Source of the DNA: Ariolimax columbianus
Taxonomy: Eukaryota; Mollusca; Gastropoda; Stylommatophora; Arionidae
Direction of reading: 5' to 3'
DNA: 64,000 nt
Assembly (NCBI GenBank): GCA_036924085.1
Contig: JAVGWX010000019.1
Location: 15,952,131 to 16,016,130 of the forward strand
Each line of letters begins with the position of its first letter. Positions within the stretch are counted from its first letter, which is position 1. A model generated the notes under the pieces. It did not search any database, was not told where the DNA came from, and saw only the letters and a program-made list of their open reading frames with translations. The translations under genes were made by a program, and so were the position numbers. Positions 23,390 to 35,500 of the stretch are shown piece after piece.

Positions 23390-26300
23390 CCTCTCATGCA
23401 ACTCTCTGACCCACCCACTCCCCACTCATACAACCCTCTGACCCACCCACTTCTCAACTCCCCACTCATACAACCCTCTCACCAACCCACTCCTCAACTC
23501 CCGACTCATACAACCCTCTGACCCACCCGCTCCTCACTCATACAACCCTCTCACCAACCCACTCCTCAACTCCCCACTCATACAACCCTCTCACCAACCC
23601 ACTCCTCAATTCCCCACTCATACAACCCTCTCACCAACCCACTCCTCAACTCCCCACTCATACAACCCTCTCACCCACCCACTCCTCACTCATACAACCC
23701 TCTCATCAACCCACTCCTTAACTCCCCACTCATACAACACTCTGACCCACCCACTCCCCAACTCCCCACTTATACAACCCTCTCACCAACCCACTCCACA
23801 ACTCCCCACTCATACAACCCTCTGACCCACCCACTCCCCAACTCCCCACTCATACAACCCTCTCACAAACCCACTCCCCAACTCCCCACTCATACAACCC
23901 TCTGACCTACCCACTCCTCACTCATACAACCCTCTGACCCACGCACTCCCCACTCATACAACCCTCTGACCCACCCACTCCCTACTCATACAACCATCTC
24001 ACCAACCCACTCCTCAACTCCCCACTCATACAACCATCTCACCAACCCACTCCTCAACTCCCTACTCATACAACCATCTCACCAACCTACTCCACAACTC
24101 CCCACTCATACAACCATCTCACCAACACACTCCTCAACTCCCCACTCATACAACCCTCTCACCAACCCACTCCTCAACTCCTCACTCATACAACCCTCTC
24201 ACAAACCCACTCCACAATTCCCCACTCATACAACCCTCTCACCAACCCACTCCACAACTCCCCACTCATACAACCATCTCACCAACCCACTCCACAACTC
24301 CCCACTCATACAACCCTCTCACCAACCCACTCCACAATTCCCCACTCATACAACCCTCTCACCAACCCACTCCACAACTCCCCACTCATACAACCATCTC
24401 ACCAACCCACTCCACAACTCCCCACTCATACAACCCTCTCACCAACCCACTCCTCAGCTCCCCACTCATATAACACTCTGACCCACCCACTCCTCAACTC
24501 ACCACTCATACAACCCTCTCACCAACCCACTCCACAACTCCCCACTCATACAACCCTCTCACCAATCCACTCCTCAGCTCCCCACTCATATAACACTCTG
24601 ACCCACCCACTCCTCAACTCCCCACTCATACAACACTCTGACCCACCCACTCCCCAACTCCCCACTTATACAACCCTCTCACCAACCCACTCCACAACTC
24701 CCCACTCATACAACCCTCTGATACACCCACTCCCAAACTCCCCACTCATACAACCCTCTCACAAACCCACTCCCCAACTCCCCACTCATACAACCCTCTG
24801 ACCTACCCACTCCTCACTCATACAACCCTCTGACCCACCCACTCCCTACTCATACAACCATCTCACCAATCCACTCCTCAACTCCCCACTCATACAACCA
24901 TCTCACCAACCTACTCCACAACTCCCCACTCATACAACCATCTCACCAACACACTCCTCAACTTCCCACTCATACAACCCTCTCACCAACCCACTCCTCA
25001 ACTCCTCACTCATACAACCCTCTCACCAACCCACTCCTCAACTCCCCACTCATACAACCCACTCACCAACCCACTCCTCAACTCCCCACTCATACAACCC
25101 TCTCACCAACCCACTCCTCAACTCCCCACTCATACAACCATCTCACAAACCCACTCCACAACTCCCCACTCATACAACCCTCTGACCCACCCGCTCCTCA
25201 CTCATACAACCCTCTCACCAACCCACTCCTCAACTCCCCACTCATACAACCCTCTCACCAACCCACTCCTCAATTCCCCACTCATACAACCCTCTCACCA
25301 ACCCACTCCTCAACTCCCCACTCATACAACCCTCTCACCCACCCACTCCTCACTCATACAACCCTCTCATCAACCCACTCCTTAACTCCCCACTCATACA
25401 ACACTCTGACCCACCCACTCCCCAACTCCCCACTTATACAACCCTCTCACCAACCCACTCCACAACTCCCCACTCATACAACCCTCTGACCCACCCACTC
25501 CCCAACTCCCCACTCATACAACCCTCTCACAAACCCACTCCCCAACTCCCCACTCATACAACCCTCTGACCTACCCACTCCTCACTCATACAACCCTCTG
25601 ACCCACGCACTCCCCACTCATACAACCCTCTGACCCACCCACTCCCTATTCATACAACCATCTCACCAACCCACTCCTCAACTCCCCACTCATACAACCA
25701 TCTCACCAACCCACTCCTCAACTCCCTACTCATACAACCATCTCACCAACCTACTCCACAACTCCCCACTCATACAACCATCTCACCAACACACTCCTCA
25801 ACTCCCCACTCATACAACCCTCTCACCAACCCACTCCTCAACTCCTCACTCATACAACCCTCTCACAAACCCACTCCACAATTCCCCACTCATACAACCC
25901 TCTCACCAACCCACTCCACAACTCCCCACTCATACAACCATCTCACCAACTCACTCCACAACTCCCCACTCATACAACCCTCTCACCAACCCACTCCACA
26001 ATTCCCCACTCATACAACCCTCTCACCAACCCACTCCACAACTCCCCACTCATACAACCATCTCACCAACCCACTCCACAACTCCCCACTCATACAACCC
26101 TCTCACCAACCCACTCCTCAGCTCCCCACTCATATAACACTCTGACCCACCCACTCCTCAACTCACCACTCATACAACCCTCTCACCAACCCACTCCACA
26201 ACTCCCCACTCATACAACCCTCTCACCAATCCACTCCTCAGCTCCCCACTCATATAACACTCTGACCCACCCACTCCTCAACTCCCCACTCATACAACAC

Positions 26301-27165
26301 TCTGACCCACCCACTCCCCAACTCCCCACTTATACAACCCTCTCACCAACCCACTCCACAACTCCCCACTCATACAACCCTCTGACCCACCCACTCCCCA
26401 ACTCCCCACTCATACAACCCTCTCACAAACCCACTCCCCAACTCCCCACTCATACAACCCTCTGACCTACCCACTCCTCACTCATACAACCCTCTGACCC
26501 ACCCACTCCCTACTCATACATCTCACCAATCCACTCCTCAACTCCCCACTCATACAACCATCTCACCAACCTACTCCACAACTCCCCACTCATACAACCA
26601 TCTCACCAACACACTCCTCAACTTCCCACTCATACAACCCTCTCACCAACCCACTCCTCAACTCCTCACTCATACAACCCTCTCACCAACCCACTCCTCA
26701 ACTCCCCACTCATACAACCCTCTCACCAACCCACTCCTCAACTCCCCACTCATACAACCCTCTCACCAACCCACTCCTCAACTCCCCACTCATACAACCA
26801 TCTCACAAACCCACTCCACAACTCCCCACTCATACAACCCTCTCACCAACCCACTCCACAATTCCCCACTCATACAACCCTCTCACCAACCCACTCCACA
26901 ACTCCCCACTCATACAACCATCTCACCAACCCACTCCACAACTCCCCACTCATACAACCCTCTCACCAACCCACTCCTCAGCTCCCCGCTCATATAACAC
27001 TCTGACCCACCCACTCCTCAACTCACCACTCATACAACCCTCTCACCAACCCACTCCACAACTCCCCACTCATACAATCTTCTCGACCTCCCACTCCTCA
27101 ACTCCCCACTCACACAACCCTCTCACTCCCCCACTCACCAACTCCCCAACCACTCAAACAAACCA
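23390..27165 (+). repeat. 40-bp satellite array, about 95 units, with a 1,664-bp higher-order period
   Basis: Units contain CCACTCCTCAACTCCCCACT, CATACAACCC and TCTCACCAAC, on a C-rich and almost G-free strand. Shortened units act as markers. The one at 23521 recurs at 25185, the one at 23862 at 25526, and the one at 24798 at 26462, each exactly 1,664 bp later. About 1.6 kb has therefore been duplicated in tandem recently. A 5-bp deletion near 26520 separates the two copies. Confidence 0.95.
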
Positions 27166-27631
27166 AACGCTTCCCGGATGTGGAATCGCTTTCGTATATG
27201 TGTTATAACGTTATTTCAACAATACCTGACAAGTCCAGTATTGTATAAACGATCAAGTAAATAGTTTTCCCTATGATGAGATGTGAACGATCAACAAAAA
27301 TCATATTTCCTCTTTAAACATTTACAAGTTTTTCATGTCTGTATCTTTGTTGTCTTCCTCCTCCTGTGTTAATTTACTCTATCATTCTTAATGTGTGATA
27401 AATAGTCTGGCGTGCTTTGTAAGCATATTTTGTGTGTAGGTTTGTTTGTTTTTATTGTGCAAGTGCCAAGCGGAGATCCATTATAATCTGGTAAGTCACC
27501 GTATCAATTATTCATCTAAACGACGGAAGGGAATAGTGCGCAGTCGCTGTTTCAATCACACACACACACACACATATATACAATAGGCTGTCCTAACATG
27601 GTTTAGCCAGTGGGTCTTAATCGTTGCGTGA
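27166..27631. other. Spacer with a short CA microsatellite
   Basis: No gene recognised. A CA run lies at 27556-27574, followed by TATATA. Confidence 0.6.
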
Positions 27632-28410
27632 ACTAGGGAACCATTTGACAGTTTGGTGAAATATGAGGTCCCATCTACGAATCTGATAAAGATTAGGGGC
27701 CCATCTGACCGTCTGGTGACATCTATTGACCCATCTGACAGTCTGGTAATGATTAGGGACCAATATGAGAGTCTTTTAAAGATTAGGGACTCATCCGGCA
27801 GTCTACTGAAATATGTTAACACCTTTGGTAGTCTGGTAAAGATTAGGGACCCATCTGGCAGTCTACTGAAATATGTTAACACCTTTGGTAGTCTGGTAAA
27901 GATTTAGGGACCCATCTGACAGTCTTTTAAAGATTAGGGACCTATCTGACAGTCTGTTGAAACCTATGAACCTATCTAAAAGTCTGGTTAAGATTACGTA
28001 ATCATCTGACTGTCTTGTGAAGATTTGGGACTCATCTGATTGTCTGGTGTAGATTAGGGACCCATCTGACTGTCTGGTGAATATTAGAGAACCATCTGGC
28101 AGTCTGGTGAAGATTACAGACCCATCTGGCAGTCTGATAAAGATTAGAGACCCATCTGACAGTCTGGTGAAGATTAGAGACCCATCTGGCAGTCTGATAA
28201 AGATTAGAGACCCATCTGGCAGTCTGATAAAGATTAGAGACCCATCTGACAGTCTGGTGAAGATTAGAGACCCGTCTGACAGTCTGATAAAATCTAGGGA
28301 TCATCTGACAATTTGGTTAAGATAAGAGACCCATCTGGCAATCTGGTGAAGATGTGAGACCCATCTGACTGTCTGATGAAATCTTTAGACCTCTTTGGCA
28401 ATCTGAAAGT
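27632..28410 (+). repeat. 30-bp minisatellite, about 26 units
   Basis: The unit contains AGATTAGGGACCCATCTGAC and AGTCTGGTGA. The period of 30 keeps one frame open for stretches on both strands, giving ORFs of 80-108 codons that are repeat artefacts. The array abuts the 3' end of the BovB-like LINE at about 28430. Confidence 0.95.
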
Positions 28411-28429
28411 CTATTTGTCCATTTCCAGA

Positions 28430-31200
28430 ATGATGTTTAAGGACATGTCCTTTGTAGAACGTCGATCCCATCACAGTCTGTTAAAGAAACTCGTTCCCTT
28501 GCCAAAACTCCAGCCTCCGCCACAGTCATACCCAGGCATTCCTGGCTATCTTGGTGCCATCGTCTTCTTGGTCTACCCCTTCCTCTTTTGCCTGGCACCA
28601 TACCTTCCATCACCGTTCTCTCAATACCGTTGTGTCTCTTGATGTGACCAAAGTATTTGCATTTTCTAGCCAACATGGAATTGATAAACCAGTTCTCCTC
28701 TATGCTCAACTCTTGGCGAATGTCTGAATTTGTTAATTTCTCTGTCCAAGGTATTCTGAGGATCTTTCTGTAACATTTTGACTCGAAGGATTCGATTCTT
28801 TGTCTGGAAGTTTTGGTAATCGTCCATGCTTCACAGCCATAAGCTGCCACAGGAAAAACACAGGCTCTCAAGACTTTTACTTTTATAATTTTGTTGGTGC
28901 TATGCCATAATTTCTTCAGGCTGTTCAGTCTCTGCGTTGGAATAGCTAGTCTTCTTCTGATTTCTTTCGAGCAGTCACCATTTTTGTCAATTTTGGAGCC
29001 CAGATATTCCAAATGTATGACCTGATCTATTTCCTCACCATCCACTGTAAATTTATGCTGACATTGTGTTTTATCAGTGGTCATTATCTTTGTTTTGTTT
29101 ATGTTTATTAACAGATTTTTATCTTTACTATGTCCATTAACGGCTGAAAGTAGCTGCCCTAGCCCTTCTGCACTTCTTGATAGTGTCACTGTGTCATCTG
29201 CGTATCGTAACTCTAGAATCTCGTACCCCCCAATCGTAAATGGGTCGAAACTTTCAATGTTCTCATCTTCTCGCACATTTCTCATTAGACATTCCGCATA
29301 TATGTTGTACAGATAAGGTGAGAGTATACATCCCTGTCGGACTCCCTTTTGTACTGCAAACCAATCTGATGTTTGTCCAGATACTCGGACAGCGGCTTGT
29401 TCATTTTGGTATAATGTTTCAATGAGATGGACTATATGCAAAGGAAACCCCATTTCCTTCATGATTCTCCACAGATTTTGATGTTTTACCGTGTCGAAGG
29501 CCTTAGTGTAATCAATGAAACATGTGTACATGTCTATATTAAACTCTCTACATTTTTCATATATATTCCTTAAATTGAATATGTGGTCCCTCTGTCTTTC
29601 CTAAAACCTGCCTGGACTACGTGAATTTCAGATTCAAACCTTTTCTCTATCCTTCTTAATAGGATTCGCAAGAGTATCTTGCTAGCATGGCTGATCAGTG
29701 CGATAGTTCGGTAGTTCGTGCACAGCTTCAGGTTGCCTTTTTTGGGGAGGGGAATATACATTGATTTCTTCCATGCTTCTGGCCACTCTGCACTGTGCCA
29801 TATCTGTTTACACAGCTTATGATAGACTCGAGCACATGCCTCTCCTCTTGTTTGTATTAGCTCTGCTGGGATATCATCGCATCCTGGGGACTTTCCCTTT
29901 TTCAGGCTTTTAATTGCAGGGCGTACTTCTTCCAATGTTGGTTCAGGTTCTTTCTCATCCTTTGGTAGGATTGTAACTGAGCGCTTTGTGCTATCTCCAT
30001 ACATGGTTCTGCAGTACTCTCTCCGTCTATTCAGTATGTCTTTGGTTTCTGTTAATGTGTCATCCTCTTTGTCATTTATGATTTTTGGAACCGGACGGAA
30101 CTCCCTTGTCAGTGTTATTATTGCTTTGAATGCATCTCTTTCTCTGCCTTGTTGCTGTAGGTTTTCTATATCCTTACACGTTTCTACTATGTATCTTCTT
30201 TTATCTTTTCTTATTTCTCTTCTAACTTTTCTTGCCCAGTTTTTAAATGCTGTGTTGGTCCCCTTCCCATTTTTTTAATTGTTGCCTTTCTGCAATGAGT
30301 TTCTGTGTTTCCTCTGTTATATAGCTCTGTGTCTTGTGCAATATCTTTGGAATCATTTCTTTTGCTGTCGAGATCAAAATATCCTTTGCGTACGATGTCA
30401 ACTCCTCAGATGTCATCTCTTCCTGTACCGCAAGCAACGCGTCAAATGTGTTTTCTACTTTGATGTTGTATTCAGTAGGTAGTGCTGTTACATCGAAGAG
30501 TATTGGCTGGCAACCTTTGTTGATCCTACGTAGTCTTGTTTGGAAAACTACAAACAGTAATTCATGGTCCGTATCGCAGTCTGCTCCTGGCAGCGTTTTT
30601 GTTGCCAGCACATTTGATCTACATCTTTGTTGCAAAAGGACGTCATCTATTTGGTTTCTGCTGTTGCCATCAGGGGAGGTCCACGTGTACAGTCTTCGTG
30701 GATGTTGTTTGAAGACGGTGTTGGCAATGGAGAGGTTGTTTTCCGTGCAGAATTCAACCAGTCTTTCTCCTCGCTCATTTCTGTGTCCCAAACCAAAAAG
30801 TCCTCGAACACTTCTTTCCTCTTCGGCTCTTTCCTCTCCGACTTTCGCATTGAAATCGCCAATGATGTCCAAAATGTCTCTTTTTTCAACTTTTTCCATC
30901 GCTTCTTGCAAGGTGTTGTAGAAATCATCCATTTCACAATCGTCTGCTGCTGATGTTGGTGCATACACTTGAATTATTGTTAGATTTCTAATATTTTATT
31001 TTAGTCTGATTACAATTATGCGGTTGTTGACTGGATTGTAAAGAGTAGTGAAGGTGCTGTCTTCTTTGACAGAATAAAGCCGACCCCGCTTTTTCCACCC
31101 TTGTCCGTCCCAGAGTATATAAATGTTTTTCCTGAGGAGCTGGTACAGTGCCCTTGGCCAGCCACATCTGTGCTCAGAGACTCCAAGTTATTTTTTCGAA
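28430..31200 (-). pseudogene. BovB/RTE-type LINE, 5'-truncated and frameshifted
   Basis: Three large open segments on the minus strand cover most of one polyprotein. At 31200-30243 is the apurinic endonuclease: a YAPTSAADD segment, ILDIIGDFNAKVGEE, GLGHRNERGERLVEFCTENN, YTWTSPDGNSRNQIDDVLL and GADCDTDHELL. At 30243-29570 is the linker and RT start (KKGKSPGCDDIPAELIQTRG, QAGFRKDRGT). At 29531-28437 is RT (CFIDYTKAFDTVKHQNLW, VRQGCILSPYLYNIYAE, active site YADD) and a thumb/C terminus (GRGRPRRRWHQD) with a natural-looking stop. Breaks lie near 30280, 29960 and 29550. The N-terminal end of the endonuclease is missing. It is the best preserved RTE-like copy here. Confidence 0.9.
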
Positions 31201-31311
31201 ACTACCCAATGTATTACAGGATCCTCGCCGGTGCTACGCATTGTGCTGACTCTCTCAAAATACAGAGAAGGACAGACTTCTTATGTTCGTGTGCTATGAT
31301 GTTAATTCTTC

Positions 31312-31838
31312 GACTAAACTAAACTAAGAGCCAAGCTAAACTAAGAGCTAAAGCTAAACTAACAGCTAAATTAAACTAAAGCTAAACTAAACTAAAAGTA
31401 AACTAAACTAACAGCTAAACTAAACTAAGAGCTAAACTAAATAAAGGTAAACTAAACTAAGAGCTAAACAAAAAGGTAAACTAAACTAAAGGTTAACTAA
31501 ACTAAGAGCTAAACTAAACTATAGCTAAACTAAACTATAGCTAAACTAAACTAAGAGCTAAACTAAACTACAGCTAAACTAAACTACAGCTAAACTAAAC
31601 TACAGCTAAACTAAACTACAGCTAAACTAAACTAAGAGCTAAACTAAACTACAGCTAAACTAAACTACAGCTAAACTAAACTAAGAGCTAAACTAAACTA
31701 CAGCTAAACTAAACTAAGAGCTAAACTAAACTACAGATAAACTAAACTAAGAGCTAAACTAAACTACAGCTAAACTAAACTACAGCTAAACTAAACTACA
31801 GCTAAACTAAACTACAGCTAAACTAAACTACAGCTGAA
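31312..31838 (+). repeat. 16/17-bp array, about 31 units
   Basis: Two unit types, AGCTAAACTAAACTAC and AGCTAAACTAAACTAAG, are interspersed. The strand is nearly G-poor and built from CTAAA. Confidence 0.93.
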
Positions 31839-32386
31839 CTGCAATGAAAGAGAGTGTTTGCAATAAGAATGACAAATGATAAACATATTTCAACACTTGA
31901 AAAGGCATACTTAAACATCGTACAGGCGGAACAACACATGTTCAACATTACAAATTGATTACATATTAATTTGTAAAAAACCAAGAAAAATTGCAAACTC
32001 AAGAGCAAAGTCAACATCTGCATCGATTCTGAACATCAATCCATAGTAATAACAGCAAAGAATATTGCAGAGGAAAAGACGGAAATAAGAAAAGCCAACA
32101 GTTATCTCATCTTTTTTTTTTTTTTTGAAGAGTAAGCTAGTAGAAGAGAGATATACCATTTAAAAACACATGTTTTTTTAAGAAATTAACTACAGGATTT
32201 CATGAAATTTCAGAGAAAGAAAACAAAAGTCTTGTGGAATGCTGAAATTAAAGAAAACATGAATATTAAAACGATCATCTGCATAGCTGACGTACACAAT
32301 TACAGAAAAAAATTATGTTAATTACCAAGTACAAACTGTTAAAGAAAAATTGTGGACAAAAATATAGAGGACAACTAACATTTACT
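31839..32386. other. AT-rich spacer without recognisable genes
   Basis: No domain or family recognised. A poly-T tract lies at 32111-32126. Confidence 0.5.
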
Positions 32387-32399
32387 AGTATATGCAAAA

Positions 32400-32753
32400 G
32401 GGATCAAGATGCTGAGCAGCGCATAGGCTGCAGTGGTCAGCTACCCATAGCTGACTGCTAGCGTCAGGGCCAGCAAACCAGAGCTGCCAAGACCCTTCTA
32501 CACCTCCACGCGGTGATCCTGGATAACAGGCTGCAGCAGGCAGACTGGCTAAGGAGAAGGGATTGAAGAAATAATGCTAACCCTGTACTCAAAAAATGCT
32601 TGCTGAAGTCGGATGTGTTGGACCGAAAGGTGCAAATATTGCAGTCAAGCTGTAAACTACGACACAACGCATTCCGTTCTCTTGACTACATTCTGTTACT
32701 TAAGCACTTTCAGGGTTCGGTAGCGGGAGATTGAGAACAAACGAAGAAGAAGA
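32400..32753 (+). mobile_element. SINE-C copy 3, full length with perfect TSD
   Basis: This copy defines the family: 354 bp beginning GGATCAAGATGCTGAGCAG and ending in a GAAGAAGA tail. The perfect 13-bp duplication AGTATATGCAAAA flanks it (32387-32399, 32754-32766), showing target-primed retroposition. The head GAGCTGCAGTGGTCAGC-like region folds as a D-arm-like stem. CTGAC-loop-GTCAG further on resembles an anticodon arm, hinting at a decayed tRNA origin. No box B is obvious. Confidence 0.93.
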
Positions 32754-33029
32754 AGTATATGCAAAAATCGTCGAAGAGGATTGTCTAAATGCATGTATCT
32801 CAGCAATGAGATTAAGAGATGAAATCTTTAATCTCATTTTAATTATTAATGAAAAAAAATGGATCCACAATATTTATCGACCATTTAAGACAACGTCTAG
32901 ACCGAACAAAGAAGGCACATGCATCTTATGATAAAGCATCCTGGTCAACTGAAGTCAAATGAAATTAAAACCACCCCCAAAATAAAAATCTTAACTTCTA
33001 TGCACAATCCTTTCTGTTATATGGCTCTG

Positions 33030-33290
33030 AGGGGACGGCGTGGCCTAGTGGTTAAGTGGCACGGCTCACAACTCGAAGGTGCTGGGTTCGATCCCCATCA
33101 CAGCACCGGCCGTTACCCCGGGGAAGCAAACCCTTTGAAAATGCAGGAGGAAGCAGACCCTTACCTAAAAATGCATGCTGAAGTCGGATGCACTCGGCCG
33201 ACAGGCGCAAAATAAAAACTACAGTGCAACGCACACCCGCCTTGGGGAATAGACAAATAAGGCGAACGCAAAAAAAGAAAAAGAAAAAAA
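33030..33290 (+). mobile_element. SINE-B copy 2
   Basis: A 260-bp tRNA-derived SINE. Box A is TGGCCTAGTGG (33041-33051) and box B is GGTTCGATCC (33086-33095), a spacing suited to an internal pol III promoter. The body contains TGCTGAAGTCGGATGCACTC and the tail is A-rich. A perfect 11-bp TSD, ATATGGCTCTG, lies at 33019-33029 and 33291-33301, within the RTE pseudogene. Confidence 0.96.
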
Positions 33291-33599
33291 ATATGGCTCT
33301 GCAACATGGATGACAACACAGGTACTTAAGAAAAAGGTACAAACTTTCGTAAATGGTTACCTGTGGAAAATACAAGGGTGGAAATGGCACGACAAGTTGG
33401 AGGTAGGGCAGGAACATTTAAGGGATAGCACTTCACGGCAGGAGGCAGTCACTTCCTAGCAAAATAGGATGGCATGGACCCTATTTGGTTCTCCCGCTCT
33501 CGTCTAACTCCCGCACGGTTCCTAGACTCTGCTAAAGAACTGCAGCGCTACCTCCCAAGAAACGGCTAAACTATGTGAACAAATACGGAAGAAAACCCG

Positions 33600-35275
33600 G
33601 ATAGGGAAGATCCGATAGTCGTGTAAGACAGCTTTCCTAGGAAAAACAACTCTGACCCCAAACAACAGCTACATTGCAGGCATGCTGGGGACAGTTAAGG
33701 GATAGGGAGGCGGCCCCGAACAAATGCATGCTGAAGTCGGATGCACTTGGCTACGGTGCATAACACAGTGCAACGTAGTGCGTTTAATGATGACGGACAC
33801 CAAAATGGCTCAAAGAGATGGTGCTCGACCCAAGGAGTCCCATCAGGTGATAAGAGTGCCGACCCCTACCCCCTCCCGTCTTAAAGAGGTCCATTAAATG
33901 CTACTGGTGGTCCCCTACCTCCGTGCCATGGGACCAGGGCACAGACAGCTAAGGAAACCACTACTGACCAAATCACAAATAACATTTCTCAAGTGTACTC
34001 CAATGGAATGCAGAGGGAGTCCTAAACAAGAAGCTACCGCTCGCTTACAAACTCCACGAGGAAAACATTGACATTGCTTGCAGCCAAGAGACCCACCTTA
34101 ACACACAATCAAAGGTTCCTGATAACGAGGATACGAAACCCTTTGGCTTGATAGAGAGGGCTACAACAGTTGAGTGATCATGCTAATTAGGAACTACCAA
34201 GCAGAGAAGTCCTAAATGCTACAAGCAATCAAAAAGAAATCACTGGTGCTGATGGCATTGTAGATGAACAAAACCTGAGAGCGTTAAATCTGTATTTCTA
34301 CCCCCCCCCCTGCGCCCCCTCCCCAACTAAATGAACAAGAGATAAGGCTAGATAAGGCTCTAACCTACTTAGTTTCCTTAGACCGATGTCTGACCTGGAA
34401 AACGCAAATTTTAAAGACTCGGCTGAGGGTAAGGCGACTCATGTCCATCATAAAGAATCGTGCTGGTACTACATGGAGTGCTGACGGAAACCTGCTGGTA
34501 CTACTTGGAGTGCTGACGGAAACTTGCTGGTACTGCTTCGGGTGCTTACGGAAACTTGCTGCTACTACTTTGAGTGCTGACGGAAACTTGCTGGTACTAC
34601 TTTGAGTGCTGACGGAAACTTGCTGGTACTACATGGAATGCTGACGGAAACTTGCTGGTACTACATGGAGTGCTGACGGAAACTCACTAAAGAAATTATT
34701 CACCGGCTAGTGAGACCAGTATTGGAATTCGGGCTTGCAGCTTCGTCCACGGCATCTAAATCAAACTTCGACAAAATAGGGCGCACCCAGAACCAAGCAG
34801 CCCGCATCATAATAGGAGTCCTGAAGTCCACCCAAATAGGGCGCAGTCAGAATCAAGCAGCCGGCATCATTATAGGAGCCATGAAGTCCCCCTAAATAAA
34901 AGACCGGAAAGCCATGGCTGTGCTACAGCCAATGGAAGACCGCAGCGACTATAGAATCCTTCAACAAGCGGGAAAATTGAAACGAACCATGGCCCACCCA
35001 ATGCACCACAGACTAAATAGCATAGGATGTGGCAGGCTAAAGAGGAAATGTTTTACAGTCCAGGCAAAAGAAAAGATTAAAAACAATGCTGCACTTTTAA
35101 ACGAAAAAATAAACCAATACCAGCATGCTCCATCCGCTGCCTCTGGAAAGGAAAACCCTTCCCTGATCTTATTTGCAATATTCCCTACATCGGAGACAAA
35201 AAGTCAGAGGAACAGAAAAAAAACACAAAAATGTCCACCAACAGCCTGGACACACTGTATGGAAATGCACAGAGC
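33600..35275 (+). pseudogene. Deleted copy of the I-like LINE
   Basis: It aligns with the intact LINE at 58.7-62.7 kb, but on the plus strand. The 5' region matches in the leader (CTGGGGACAG, GAAGTCGGATGCAC). An EN start reading QWNAEGVLNKK-like text (about 34000) and CSQETHLNTQS (about 34080) follow. A jump then skips about 2.2 kb to the RT thumb (LDRCLTWKTQ, RPVLEFGLAASSTASKSNFD, NQAARIIIGVLKS) and on to HPMHHRLNSIGCGRLKRKCF. It stops before RNase H. The IGR-QNQAA segment is duplicated, and a 34-bp array lies at 34460-34685. Confidence 0.83.
34460..34685 (+). repeat. 34-bp array, about 6.6 units, inside LINE coding sequence
   Basis: Units contain GTGCTGACGGAAACTTGCTG and GTACTACTTGGA. The unit corresponds to the LINE codons for AGTTWSADGNL (AGTSWGADEGI in the intact LINE, residues 850-860). 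The array has therefore grown from the RT thumb coding sequence. Confidence 0.92.
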
Positions 35276-35500
35276 CTTGAGTCGACTGCTGTCTTCGTTA
35301 GAGTCATTGAAGTCAAGGTCTGAAGTCGACTGCTGCCTTCGTTAGAGTCATTGAAGTCGTGGTCTGAAGTCAACTTCTGCCCTCGTTAGAGTCATTGAAG
35401 TCGAGGTCTGAAGTCGACTGCTGCCTTCGTTAGAGTCATTGAAGTCGAGGTCTGAAGTCGACTGCTGCCTTCGTTAGAGTCACTGAAGTCGAGGTCTGAT
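35276..35500 (+). repeat. 44-bp array, 5 units
   Basis: Units contain GAAGTCGACTGCTGCCTTCG and TTAGAGTCATTGAAGTCGAG. A single related unit with the same leading text (CACAGAGCCCCGAGTCGACTG-like) is present at about 48880-48935. The repeat thus also comes from a dispersed sequence. Confidence 0.92.

Noticed and set aside
33031..33103. A true tRNA gene at the head of SINE-B
   Set aside because: A and B boxes are present, but the region does not fold as a full cloverleaf by eye and is joined to a SINE body with tail and TSD.
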